A stretch of DNA of 52,045 nt from Alistipes timonensis (GTDB taxonomy: Bacteria > Bacteroidota > Bacteroidia > Bacteroidales > Muribaculaceae): the NCBI GenBank assembly GCA_023663385.1, contig JAMPHO010000001.1, forward strand, positions 19,324 through 71,368, read 5' to 3'. Under the pieces are notes generated by a model that saw only the letters and a list, made by a program, of their open reading frames with translations, was not told the origin of the DNA and made no database searches. Positions 33,040 through 41,790 of the stretch are shown in pieces (the first letter of the stretch is position 1; the number at the start of each line of letters is the position of its first letter). The position numbers and the translations under genes were made by a program.

Positions 33040-34245
33040 ATGGCTTCTATAAAAGTAATTTTCAGGGCGCCATCGGTCAACGGCGGCGAGGGCACACTTT
33101 ACTACCGCGTCATCCACAAACGCGTGACGCGGCTAATCCATACGGGCATCCGCGTTGCCCGCGAGGAATGGGACGCGGACCGCCATTCGATCGTCATCGC
33201 CGCGCGGTGTCCGCGCCGCGAATATCTGCGGCGCGCCGCCGTGACGCTCGAAGAGAATATGGCCAGGCTTGAGCGCGTCATAGCCCGGCTCGACGGCTCT
33301 GGCAGGGAGTACACCGCCGCGGATGTTGCCGCGTCATACCATCGGCCCGACACCGCGGCTGGATTCATCTCATTCGCCCGCGGCCTCATCGACGAGTGCC
33401 GGCGCGTCGGCAAGGTGAGCGCCGCAGAACATTACTCATCGGCGCTAAACAGCCTTATGCGTTTCCGGGGAGACGCGGAACTGGCTTTCGAGGCGTTCGA
33501 CTCGGCGCTTCTGATGGCCTACGAATGTCATCTCAGGGCCGGCAATCTCACCCCCAACACCACTTCCTATTATATGAGGAAGCTGCGGGCTATATACAAT
33601 CGGGCGGTCGACCGGGGGCTGACTCCCCAGCGCAACCCTTTCCGCAAGGTCTACACCGGGGTGGCCAAGACAAAGAAGCGGGCCGTCACGCTCGACGTCC
33701 TCAGAGCGCTCCGCGATATGGATCTGGCGGTCGACCCTATGTCGGAGCTCGCGAGAGACATATTTCTCTTCAGCTTCTACACCCGGGGCATGGCTATGGT
33801 CGATATAGCCTATCTCAGGAAGAGCGACCTCCGCGACGGCATCCTCAGCTACCGTCGAAGGAAAACCAACCAGCAGTTGCACATACGCTGGGAAACGAAG
33901 ATGCAGGAAATCGTGGAGCACTACGGCGCAGACGACTCGGAGTTTCTGCTTCCTCTCATAAAATCGACTGAAGCCGACTGCCGCCGCCAGTACCTCAACG
34001 CGTCGCATATGATCAACCGGCGCCTAAAGCAGCTCGGAGCGAGGCTCGGCATGGCCGAGCCGCTGACGATGTACCGCGCCCGCCACGCCTGGGCCAGCAT
34101 AGCCCTGGCCAACAACGTGCCCGTATCAGTCATCAGCCAGGGGATGGGGCATGACTCGGAAAAGACAACACGCATATACCTCGCCTCGCTGAACGCGGCC
34201 GTTATCGACAATGCCAACAACTGCATAATGCGCCTCCTCGACTGA
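33040..34245 (+). CDS. tyrosine recombinase (Bacteroidales-type site-specific integrase/invertase)
   Basis: A 401-residue tyrosine recombinase. An N-terminal arm domain and a SAM-like core-binding domain (about 105-200) precede the catalytic domain. Catalytic residues readable are Arg249 (FYTRGM), Arg348 in YRARHAWAS, His371 (MGHDSEKTT) and nucleophile Tyr380 (RIYLA). Tyr345 replaces the usual His of HxxR, a change common in Bacteroidales members. Such genes next to capsule loci invert nearby promoters. It ends 70 bp before an inverted-repeat-bounded promoter segment, the likely substrate, and has its own terminator. Confidence 0.9.
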   Translation: MASIKVIFRAPSVNGGEGTLYYRVIHKRVTRLIHTGIRVAREEWDADRHSIVIAARCPRREYLRRAAVTLEENMARLERVIARLDGSGREYTAADVAASYHRPDTAAGFISFARGLIDECRRVGKVSAAEHYSSALNSLMRFRGDAELAFEAFDSALLMAYECHLRAGNLTPNTTSYYMRKLRAIYNRAVDRGLTPQRNPFRKVYTGVAKTKKRAVTLDVLRALRDMDLAVDPMSELARDIFLFSFYTRGMAMVDIAYLRKSDLRDGILSYRRRKTNQQLHIRWETKMQEIVEHYGADDSEFLLPLIKSTEADCRRQYLNASHMINRRLKQLGARLGMAEPLTMYRARHAWASIALANNVPVSVISQGMGHDSEKTTRIYLASLNAAVIDNANNCIMRLLD

Positions 34246-34249
34246 CACA

Positions 34250-34287
34250 AAGCGGCCCCGGCGCTAAAAAAACGCCGGGGCCGCTTT
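34250..34287 (+). terminator. terminator between recombinase and invertible segment
   Basis: A perfect 14-bp GC-rich stem (34250-34263 with 34273-34287, counting the paired bases) with an A-rich 9-nt loop and a short T-run. It ends the recombinase transcript and would also face transcription coming from the OFF-oriented invertible promoter. Confidence 0.8.
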
Positions 34288-34315
34288 ATCGCCCGGGTAG
34301 GGCAAATCCGATTCA

Positions 34316-34526
34316 TCTCTCCGTAGGAGAGGTATCAGGCCGCAAAATTACAAAAAAATCGCTGATTCTCCAATTATTATCTTGCCGCGACAGGGGTCCG
34401 CGGCATTCTTTGTTTCGTTTTGGCTACAAAATGTTTTACATGCTTTAGCCGTCCGCGAATCGCATTGAACTACGTTTCAGCCTGTTGCCGCCGAACACGC
34501 TTTCCGATACATCTCCTACGGAGAGA
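34316..34526. repeat. invertible promoter segment bounded by 21-nt inverted repeats
   Basis: Left repeat 34316-34336 and right repeat 34506-34526 are reverse complements at 20 of 21 positions (outward from the right copy: GATAC, A or C, then TCTCCTACGGAGAGA). Each repeat holds its own small palindrome (CTCTCC-GTA-GGAGAG in the left), as expected for a recombinase crossover site. The 169-bp interior contains a promoter. Size and layout match the phase-variable capsule promoters of Bacteroides. This fills most of the 316-nt gap between recombinase and upxY. Confidence 0.85.
34343..34373 (-). promoter_or_regulatory. promoter inside the invertible segment, OFF orientation as sequenced
   Basis: On the minus strand: TTG (34371-34373), 20 nt, then TAATTTTG (34343-34350), a perfect Bacteroidetes promoter. 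It points left, away from upxY, with transcription starting about at the edge of the left repeat. After inversion the -7 box would lie at 34492-34499 and the start near 34506, giving about 56 nt of leader before upxY. No comparable plus-strand promoter is seen in the segment. Confidence 0.75.
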
Positions 34527-34561
34527 AGTACACACAGAAAACGCACCGATTCACCCAGTAA

Positions 34562-35215
34562 TTGAGTGAGAATAAGGACATAACAGACCGCAGAGCGACA
34601 GTGCCGCAGGGCGTTGACGGCGCCGTAGGCGTGCCCGGAGCCAAATGGTTTATCGCGATTGTCAACAACCGCTCGGAGAAAGCCGCCGCCGAAAGACTCG
34701 CCAAAATGTCGGTTGAGAACTACGTTCCCACCCAGCGGGTCGTCAAGATCTGGCGGAACGGCAAGAAGGCGAAAGTCGACCGCGTGGTGATTCCTGCGGT
34801 TATCTTCATCCACTGCACCGAGGAGGAGCGAAAGGAACTCGTGGCACTCCCCTTCATCTACCGCTTCATGGTCAACAAAGCCGCGCCGGCAACACCGCTC
34901 GGCAAACCTCTGGCGGTTGTGTCCGACGACGAAATCAGCCGGCTAAAATTCATGCTCGGGCAGTCCGACGTGCCCGTAACCATCACCGAGCGCCCCTATA
35001 TGGTTGGCGACCGCGTGAGGGTCATCCGCGGGAGCCTCGCGGGGCTCGAAGGAGAAGTCTGCAACGCCGACACGGCCAAAAGCGACGTAGTGGTGACGCT
35101 CGAACATTTCGGATGCGCCCGACTGCAAATCAACACGGTGAACCTCGAAATCATAAAAGGCGGAAAAACCACCTCCCGCCGCAAAATAGCACCAGTCAAC
35201 AACAGCGTCAATTAA
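34562..35215 (+). CDS. UpxY-family NusG-like transcription antiterminator
   Basis: A 217-residue NusG-N plus KOW protein of the UpxY type, the first gene of Bacteroidales capsule operons, where it lets RNA polymerase read through the long operon. The NGN domain begins AKWFIAIVNNRSEKAAAERL (about 22), followed by VIPAVIFIHCTEEERKEL; the KOW motif is in VGDRVRVIRGSLAGLEGEV (near 150). The start appears to be TTG at 34562, directly after an in-frame stop; no ATG occurs before the NGN domain, though a GTG lies about 13 codons in. It is 35 nt beyond the invertible segment and 13 nt before the export gene. Confidence 0.9.
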   Translation: MSENKDITDRRATVPQGVDGAVGVPGAKWFIAIVNNRSEKAAAERLAKMSVENYVPTQRVVKIWRNGKKAKVDRVVIPAVIFIHCTEEERKELVALPFIYRFMVNKAAPATPLGKPLAVVSDDEISRLKFMLGQSDVPVTITERPYMVGDRVRVIRGSLAGLEGEVCNADTAKSDVVVTLEHFGCARLQINTVNLEIIKGGKTTSRRKIAPVNNSVN

Positions 35216-35228
35216 CCAGACTATACCG

Positions 35229-36059
35229 ATGAACAAAAGCATAATGGGGGCAGCCATAGCGTGCGCCGTGCTGGCCGCTTCGTGCTCCACCCCAAAGAAC
35301 ATAACCTACTTCCCCAGCCTGACCTCCGGCACCATCGTCGAGGCCGACAACAACAACTACATCAAGGTGCGGCCCGAGGACAGGCTCTCAATCGTGGTCA
35401 GCACCCAAGACCCCGCGCTATCGTCGCTGTTCAACCTCGTCACAACGCAGAACAACCTCAATAACCTCACGCAAGGGGGCATGATCGGAGCCACCTCCGG
35501 CAACGGCAACGGGCAGGTGTCCTACTATTCGGTCGACCCGGCGGGCGACATCAACTTCCCCGTGGTCGGCAAAATCAACATCGCCGGACTCACGCGCTAC
35601 CAGGTGGCTCAAAAGATTACCGACGAGCTTACGTCGAGAGACCTCGTGAAGGACCCGATTGTCACAGTCGAATTCGCCAACACCCATATCGCGGTACTGG
35701 GCGAGGTGAAATCGCCCGGCATGTACACCTTCAACGAGGACCATCTCACCATCATCGATGCCATTGCCAACGCGGGCGACCTCACAATCAACGGAGTCCG
35801 CGAGAACATCCTCGTGATGAGGGACCTTGGCAACGGCAAGCAGGAAGCCTACCGAGTGAACCTTCTGAACATGGACCAGCTCACGGCGTCGCCCGTATAC
35901 TACCTCCAGCAGGACGACGTGATCTACGTCGAGCCCAACGACAAGGTTAAGCGCGAGACCACTCCCAACGGCAACTCCCCCTTCACCCCCTCATTTTGGC
36001 TCTCGATCGGCTCGGTGGCAATCACCGTCGCGACCCTCATAATAACTCTGACAAGGTAA
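35229..36059 (+). CDS. Wza-like polysaccharide export lipoprotein
   Basis: A 276-residue outer-membrane export component. Lipobox A-A-S-C (Cys19), then the poly-export domain (YIKVRPEDRLSIVVSTQDP and VDPAGDINFPVVGKINIAGLT), an SLBB domain (VAVLGEVKSPGMYTF-like segment, about 150-235), and an unusual C-terminal hydrophobic segment (FWLSIGSVAITVATLIITL). It forms the channel through which capsule or exopolysaccharide leaves the cell, working with the Wzc-like kinase encoded 13 nt downstream. Confidence 0.93.
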   Translation: MNKSIMGAAIACAVLAASCSTPKNITYFPSLTSGTIVEADNNNYIKVRPEDRLSIVVSTQDPALSSLFNLVTTQNNLNNLTQGGMIGATSGNGNGQVSYYSVDPAGDINFPVVGKINIAGLTRYQVAQKITDELTSRDLVKDPIVTVEFANTHIAVLGEVKSPGMYTFNEDHLTIIDAIANAGDLTINGVRENILVMRDLGNGKQEAYRVNLLNMDQLTASPVYYLQQDDVIYVEPNDKVKRETTPNGNSPFTPSFWLSIGSVAITVATLIITLTR

Positions 36060-36072
36060 CAACCTAACAATC

Positions 36073-38472
36073 ATGGCTGAAGAAAAAGCTAAAAAAACGG
36101 CCAAAGCAAACGCCGCCAACGTACCCCTCGCGGACATCGCCTACAGAACGTTGCACCACTGGCCCTGGGTGCTCCTGTCGCTGATAATATGCATGGGGGC
36201 CGCCACCCTCTACCTCCTCTGTACCCCCAACGTATACACCGCCTCGGGCTCCATCCTTGTCAAAGTCGATGGCCAGAGCGGCATGTCGCCCATGGGGGTC
36301 GGCGGCGAGGAATTCGCCAACATGGGCCTATTCCAGAACAACACCAACATACAGAACGAGATAATGACAATCTCCTCCTCCGACCTGATGTCGGAAGTGG
36401 TGGCGCGTCTGAAACTCGACTATAGCTACTTCTACCCCGGCACGTTCCACGACAAGGTAGCCTACGGCAGCAACCTCCCCGCGGAGGCCGAACTGCTCGG
36501 CGCGCCCCCCACCGCCGAGGTCAAATTCGACCTCAGGCTCGCGCCCGACAGCGCCGTGACCATCACCAACCTCAGCGTGGGAAGTGAGAAATTTTCCGAC
36601 GAGGAATACACCGGACGACTCAACGACACTATAGCCGCCAACCTCGTAGGCATAGTCGTCAAACCAACCGACACCTACAACCCCTCCAAGGAAGTGGCCC
36701 TCAAAGTAAGGAAAGTGCCTATGGGCTGGGCCACGGGGACGTATGCCTCCCAGCTCACAGTGGCGCTTAACAAAAAGGAAGGCTCCGTCATCGACCTCAC
36801 CATCATCGACAACTCCACCCAGCGGGCCATCGACATACTTAACACCCTTATAGCCGTTTACAACGAAAACTGGATTACCGATAAGAACCAGATAGCCGTA
36901 TCCACCTCCAACTTCATCAACGAACGCCTGCGAGTGATCGAGGACGAGCTCGGAAACGTCGATTCCGACATATCATCCTACAAGAGCGCCAACCTCGTGC
37001 CCAACGTCGAGGCCGCCGCGTCGATGTACATGAGCCAGAGCCAGGAAACCCAGCAGCAACTCCTCGAACTCAACAACAAGCTGCAAATGGCCCGCTACGT
37101 TCGCTCCTATATCGCCAACGGCTCCCCCGACGCCCTGCTCCCCACCAACTCGATGATGAACAACGCCAACGTCGGCCCCCAGATCAGCGCCTACAACACC
37201 AAGGCGCTGCAAAGGAACAACCTCGTCGCCAAATCGTCCGAATCGAACCCCCTGGTAGTGCAGCTCGACGAACAGCTCACCGCCGAACGACAGGCCATAA
37301 CCCGCTCAATCGACAACGAGATAACCAACCTCTCCACCCAGATCAACGCCCTCAAAGGCAACGAAGCACGCCTCACATCGCGCATAGCCTCCAACCCCAC
37401 CCAGGCCAAAAACCTCCTCTCCGTCGAGCGCCAGCAAAAAGTCAAGGAATCGCTCTACCTCTTCCTCCTGCAGAAACGCGAGGCCAACGAACTCTCGCAG
37501 GCCTTCACAGCCTACAACACCCGCATCGTGCAGAAACCCTCGGCCTGGGGACCCACCGCGCCCAACCGCAAAAAAATCCTGCTCGCCAGCTTCCTGCTCG
37601 GCCTCGCCATCCCCTTCGGCATCGTGTTCCTCCTGGAGAACAACAACACCAAGGTGCGCGGCCGCAAAGACCTCGAAAACATCACCCCGCCCCTGCTCGG
37701 CGAAATACCCCAGCACACCGAGCCCGGCGTGAAGGGCGCCAAACACGTCAACGCCAAGCGCGAGATAATCGTCAAACCCAAGAGCCGCAACATCATCAAC
37801 GAAGCCTTCCGCGTGCTCCGCACCAACACCGAATTCTCCCGCGTCAACAAAGAAGGGTGCAACGTAATCGCCATCACCTCCTTCAACCCCGGCAGCGGCA
37901 AATCGTTCATCACAATGAACCTCGCCTCCGCCATCGCAATCAAAGGCAAACGCGTGCTCGTCATCGACGGCGACATGCGCCACGGCTCCTCCTCGGGCTA
38001 CGTCGCCAAAGCCGACAAAGGCCTGTCCGACTACCTCTGCGGCGTCTCCGACGACATCGACTCGCGGCTGGTCACCATGGACGGCATCCCCACCCTGCGC
38101 GTCCTCCCCATCGGCGCCGTGCCCCCCAACCCCACCGAACTCCTCGAATCGCCCCGCTTCGGCGAACTCATCTCCCGGGAGCGCCCCCACTACGACTACA
38201 TCCTCATCGACTGCCCCCCGATCGAAGTAGTGGCCGACGCACAGATCATCGACCAGTATGCCGACCGCACAGTATTCGTAGTCCGCGCCGGCCTGCTCGA
38301 ACGCTCCATGCTCCCCGAGCTCGACCACCTCTACGAAGAAAAGAAATACCGCCACATGGCCGTCATCCTCAACGGCACCCGCAACGACCAGGGCCGCTAC
38401 GGCTACTCCCACTCCTACAAATACGGCTATGGCTACGGTTACGGCTACAACTACGACCCCAAATCCAAATAA
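36073..38472 (+). CDS. Wzc-like polysaccharide co-polymerase / tyrosine autokinase
   Basis: A 799-residue inner-membrane protein that controls chain length and export. A Wzz domain with an N-terminal TM helix (about 35-58) and a long periplasmic coiled-coil region are followed by a GNVR-type segment and a second TM (near 500), then a cytoplasmic BY-kinase. Walker A lies at 604-611 (FNPGSGKS), Walker A' in VLVIDGDMRHG, Walker B in YILIDCPP. The C-terminal tail is a tyrosine cluster (YGYSHSYKYGYGYGYGYNY), the autophosphorylation site of the family. It is the last GC-rich gene of the operon before composition changes. Confidence 0.95.
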   Translation: MAEEKAKKTAKANAANVPLADIAYRTLHHWPWVLLSLIICMGAATLYLLCTPNVYTASGSILVKVDGQSGMSPMGVGGEEFANMGLFQNNTNIQNEIMTISSSDLMSEVVARLKLDYSYFYPGTFHDKVAYGSNLPAEAELLGAPPTAEVKFDLRLAPDSAVTITNLSVGSEKFSDEEYTGRLNDTIAANLVGIVVKPTDTYNPSKEVALKVRKVPMGWATGTYASQLTVALNKKEGSVIDLTIIDNSTQRAIDILNTLIAVYNENWITDKNQIAVSTSNFINERLRVIEDELGNVDSDISSYKSANLVPNVEAAASMYMSQSQETQQQLLELNNKLQMARYVRSYIANGSPDALLPTNSMMNNANVGPQISAYNTKALQRNNLVAKSSESNPLVVQLDEQLTAERQAITRSIDNEITNLSTQINALKGNEARLTSRIASNPTQAKNLLSVERQQKVKESLYLFLLQKREANELSQAFTAYNTRIVQKPSAWGPTAPNRKKILLASFLLGLAIPFGIVFLLENNNTKVRGRKDLENITPPLLGEIPQHTEPGVKGAKHVNAKREIIVKPKSRNIINEAFRVLRTNTEFSRVNKEGCNVIAITSFNPGSGKSFITMNLASAIAIKGKRVLVIDGDMRHGSSSGYVAKADKGLSDYLCGVSDDIDSRLVTMDGIPTLRVLPIGAVPPNPTELLESPRFGELISRERPHYDYILIDCPPIEVVADAQIIDQYADRTVFVVRAGLLERSMLPELDHLYEEKKYRHMAVILNGTRNDQGRYGYSHSYKYGYGYGYGYNYDPKSK

Positions 38473-38486
38473 CTCCCCCTCACCAA

Positions 38487-39479
38487 ATGCCGATCAGCCC
38501 CCTTAACCGGAAACAGGACATCTGCGCGATTGCGAAATATATAGCCGCGTTACTGGTAGTCAACGGCCATATGTTTCTTTTCAACGGAGGCCCCGCCGAA
38601 ATGACCGGCTTTATGAACCTCGGGGCGTGCTGCGTAGGATTATTTTTCTTCTTTTCCGGCTACGGCCTCACATACTCTTACAGGACAAAAGGTGACGCTT
38701 ATCTTAAGAATTTCTTTCGCAAGAGATACATCCGCCTTCTCATTCCCCTTGTGACAGCCTACCTGATCACACTGCCGATATACGCGGTGTGCAAAGGACC
38801 GATAAAAGCAGAAACACTTGCAACTACCCTGATATGGGGTGGCCCTTATCTGAAATTCAGCTGGTATGTGTCTGAAATTGCCGTAGTCTATCTCCTGTTC
38901 TTCATCGCCATGAAAATTGGGAGCACCTATAGGCTGAAGTTATTGATTCTGACAACACTAATCGTCGCCCTTACGCTGGGCCTTCTCATCACGCGGCAAC
39001 CATTATGGTACGCGGTGTCATTGCCGGGACTCATCATCGGCATATGGTATGGAGAATACGAAACAAGAATCATCTCTCAGATCACCACTAAAAGATTGCG
39101 CCTGCTCACATTCGGTTTCGCTTCTCTGTGGATATTCTTCTGGCAGTGGAGTATCTTAGGCGCGCCTATTCTCGCCGCTTACAGATACGCCTTCGCCGCC
39201 TCATTCCTTAGCGTTATCTTTTTCGCTCTAACCGCCATATGCCTCCTGCTGTGCGTAAAGGCCTCATCAAGAGTGGTCAAGCTCATAGCATCGGGGGGGG
39301 TAATTCGCTCATTTTATGAAGTTTATCTACTCCAAAACGCTATTTTCATAATCCTCTCAGGACACACCGCTACCTTTCACGCCGAATGGATTGCCACATT
39401 CGCTATACTGATACCGACAGCCTATGCGGTAAACCGTCTTAACGATACCCTGTGCGGATTCCTCATCCGGAAACCATGA
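38487..39479 (+). CDS. acyltransferase-3 family membrane protein
   Basis: A 330-residue multi-pass membrane protein of the OafA/WecH-type acyltransferase family, which puts acetyl or similar groups on surface sugars. The start at 38487 gives DICAIAKYIAALLVVNGHMF, with the family's early His, and GLFFFFSGYGLTYSYR with a conserved aromatic/Arg pattern. About ten hydrophobic segments follow. It begins 14 nt after the kinase gene and overlaps the next by four bases. From here on the sequence is noticeably AT-richer than the first three genes of the locus. Confidence 0.85.
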   Translation: MPISPLNRKQDICAIAKYIAALLVVNGHMFLFNGGPAEMTGFMNLGACCVGLFFFFSGYGLTYSYRTKGDAYLKNFFRKRYIRLLIPLVTAYLITLPIYAVCKGPIKAETLATTLIWGGPYLKFSWYVSEIAVVYLLFFIAMKIGSTYRLKLLILTTLIVALTLGLLITRQPLWYAVSLPGLIIGIWYGEYETRIISQITTKRLRLLTFGFASLWIFFWQWSILGAPILAAYRYAFAASFLSVIFFALTAICLLLCVKASSRVVKLIASGGVIRSFYEVYLLQNAIFIILSGHTATFHAEWIATFAILIPTAYAVNRLNDTLCGFLIRKP

Positions 39480-40633
39480 CCATACTTTGGATTTACAACC
39501 AGCCGCTTGTTCCCGAAGCCGGAGGCACTGAAAGAATCACCTCCCTTGTTGCCAAAGGACTTTCTGCGCGTGGCCACAACTGCCTCGGTATCCTTGTATT
39601 CAACGACAAGGACGGCTCGATGACATACGACGGCAAAACCATCACCGACCTCTACACCTTCCTCAAAGAGCACGGGGTCGACATCGTCATCAACCAGATA
39701 GCATACGCCAAATGGCTCCTTGAAGCCTTCCTCGCCAACGGCGGCGACTGCTGGCGCTCCGAAGGTGGCCGCATCATCTCTTGCCTCCACTTCGACCCGA
39801 AGTCCACCTCCTCGCTCTACTATCTGTGCAGCATCCGCCACAAAACACCCCGCACTTACATCAATATCGCCAAGGCGTTTGCACTATACCCATATTACGC
39901 TCGTACCCAACGCCTCCAGGCTGGCACGACGTATAATTGGATCTACGACCATTCCGATTGGTTTGTGACCCTGTCAGAAAAGCACTTCAAATATCTGAAA
40001 AAAGTAACCCACCGCGACGACTACGAAAAGCTGGCAGCGATCAACAATCCCCTGACTTTCGACACTATATCGCCGGAATCAGCGCTTTCTCAAAAGAAAA
40101 AGATTATTTTGGTGTGCTCGCGGATGGATGAATACCAAAAACGAATTTCATTAGTCCTTAAAGCATGGAAGGCGTTACAGACCACAGATGCGGCTAAGGA
40201 CTGGCAACTCAAACTCGTCGGCACAGGCCCCGACATTGACTTATACAAAGAATACGCCCGGAAACATAATCTGCAAAGAATATCATTTGAAGGACGACAG
40301 AGTCCTGAGCCTTATTACGAAGAAGCGTCGATATTTCTGATGACATCGTGCGGCATCGAAGGTTGGGGCTTGACGATAACCGAAAGCCTGCAGAAAGGTG
40401 TAGTGCCAGTGGTAATGAACACATGCCCCGTTTACAGCGACATAATCGACCACTGCTACAACGGCTACCTTTCCAACGGAAGCGATATGAATTCATTCTT
40501 GGCCCACATAAAGTCTTTGATTTCCGATCAACGCAGACTGCAATCTATGCAGCGCAACGCGCTGCGATCAGCCGGGCGCTTCACCCTTGACAAAACGATG
40601 GAAAAATGGGAGAAAATCATCAACCGGAAATGA
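39476..40633 (+). CDS. glycosyltransferase, GT4-like
   Basis: A 385-residue GT-B enzyme adding a sugar to the repeat unit. N-terminal Rossmann half starts MTILWIYNQPLVPEAGGTERI (Gly-rich acceptor loop). The C-terminal nucleotide-sugar half has VCSRMDEYQKRISLVLKAW, LVGTGPDIDLYKEYA and the E-x7-E region GIEGWGLTITESLQKGVVPVV. The ATG at 39476 overlaps the upstream stop (ATGA), the tight packing of a translated operon. Sugar specificity is not predictable here. Confidence 0.88.
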   Translation: MTILWIYNQPLVPEAGGTERITSLVAKGLSARGHNCLGILVFNDKDGSMTYDGKTITDLYTFLKEHGVDIVINQIAYAKWLLEAFLANGGDCWRSEGGRIISCLHFDPKSTSSLYYLCSIRHKTPRTYINIAKAFALYPYYARTQRLQAGTTYNWIYDHSDWFVTLSEKHFKYLKKVTHRDDYEKLAAINNPLTFDTISPESALSQKKKIILVCSRMDEYQKRISLVLKAWKALQTTDAAKDWQLKLVGTGPDIDLYKEYARKHNLQRISFEGRQSPEPYYEEASIFLMTSCGIEGWGLTITESLQKGVVPVVMNTCPVYSDIIDHCYNGYLSNGSDMNSFLAHIKSLISDQRRLQSMQRNALRSAGRFTLDKTMEKWEKIINRK

Positions 40634-41790
40634 ATAAATTAATAATCGACAAAATCCAGCCCAATACGAATGGAGTTGACATAGATATTGTGATCGCTGG
40701 AAAAAAGGAAACGGTAAAAATCGATTTCTCACAAAATGCTATACGCCACCTTACTACCGACCGGGCTGACGCTATAATTATGGGCCTGCTGATGTTCGCT
40801 ATTCGTCAGAATATGGATATTGAATCCCATATACCGATTTCAGAAACCCTATATTATAAGCTGACCCACCATTTTATACCCGGAATCTGTGGCGACAGGG
40901 TACACCAACCCCGTATTTACGCTGAAATTGTCAAAGACCTACCCCCGTCAGCGGATGGCGGAATTGTGGCCACAGGCATATCCTGCGGCGTTGACAGTCT
41001 TTACTCCATAATGGAGCACACTAAGAAAGTCTCCGATAACAATCGCCTCAATCATCTTGTGTTTCTCGATGCCGGCGCGCATCATTTCGGTTCAAAAGAC
41101 CTCTGGGATGAGCTCTATATGGGACGCCTGGAAAATGCACGGAATTTCAGTAAGGAAGTCGGACTTCCTCTGATTGAAATTTCCACAAATCTGCCTGAGA
41201 TTTTTGACAAATACACTACCTATGATCACCTGGAGCATCATACATATATGATGCTTTCATGCCTTCTAATGATTCAGTCTGGTGTCAGTCATTACTATTA
41301 CTCTGGTGGTTATTCATATGAAGAATTCAGTTGTGGATTACAAAAAGGCAAGGTATTGGGGTGCGCCCATTATGACCTCTTCATATTATGGTGCGCCTCC
41401 AGTCCTAATATATCATTCTATTCTACAGGAGGTAGCTTGAATCGCGTCAGCAAGGTGCGGGCGTTAAACGGATACAAACCCGCAGAGAAGTATCTCAATG
41501 TATGCGTGGCATCAGTGCGCAACTGCGGCCATTGCTTTAAATGCAAACGCACATTGCTGGAACTCGACGCCTCAGGCATGGTCGATCAGTTTGGCGGGGT
41601 TTTCGACATCAATTCGTACAAAAAGAACCGCATGCGGTTAATTGAAGAAGGATACCGCGGGGCTATAAAAGGCGACGAAATGCTTCTCGAAATAATGCCG
41701 TTCTTCAATCAAAACATCAGTCCGTCGAAAAGATTTTTCCAACGCGCTCGGGTGATGTGCGGCAAAATCGCGTCACTAATTCGCAAATAA
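40630..41790 (+). CDS. PP-loop ATPase-like protein with QueC-like cysteine quartet
   Basis: A 386-residue protein of unknown function. The segment G-I-S118-C-G-V-D-S123 resembles the SGGxDS PP-loop of N-type ATP pyrophosphatases, which activate substrates by adenylation. Near the C-terminus C292, C299, C302 and C305 (CGHCFKC) make a Cx6Cx2Cx2C quartet like the zinc site of QueC-type enzymes. An adenylating, amide- or thio-forming step on a sugar is a reasonable inference (compare the WbpG/PseA amidotransferase partners), but no glutaminase partner is visible in the window. It overlaps the GT4 stop and abuts the flippase gene with no gap. The start ATG at 40630 is preferred over one eight codons upstream. 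Confidence 0.6.
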   Translation: MNKLIIDKIQPNTNGVDIDIVIAGKKETVKIDFSQNAIRHLTTDRADAIIMGLLMFAIRQNMDIESHIPISETLYYKLTHHFIPGICGDRVHQPRIYAEIVKDLPPSADGGIVATGISCGVDSLYSIMEHTKKVSDNNRLNHLVFLDAGAHHFGSKDLWDELYMGRLENARNFSKEVGLPLIEISTNLPEIFDKYTTYDHLEHHTYMMLSCLLMIQSGVSHYYYSGGYSYEEFSCGLQKGKVLGCAHYDLFILWCASSPNISFYSTGGSLNRVSKVRALNGYKPAEKYLNVCVASVRNCGHCFKCKRTLLELDASGMVDQFGGVFDINSYKKNRMRLIEEGYRGAIKGDEMLLEIMPFFNQNISPSKRFFQRARVMCGKIASLIRK

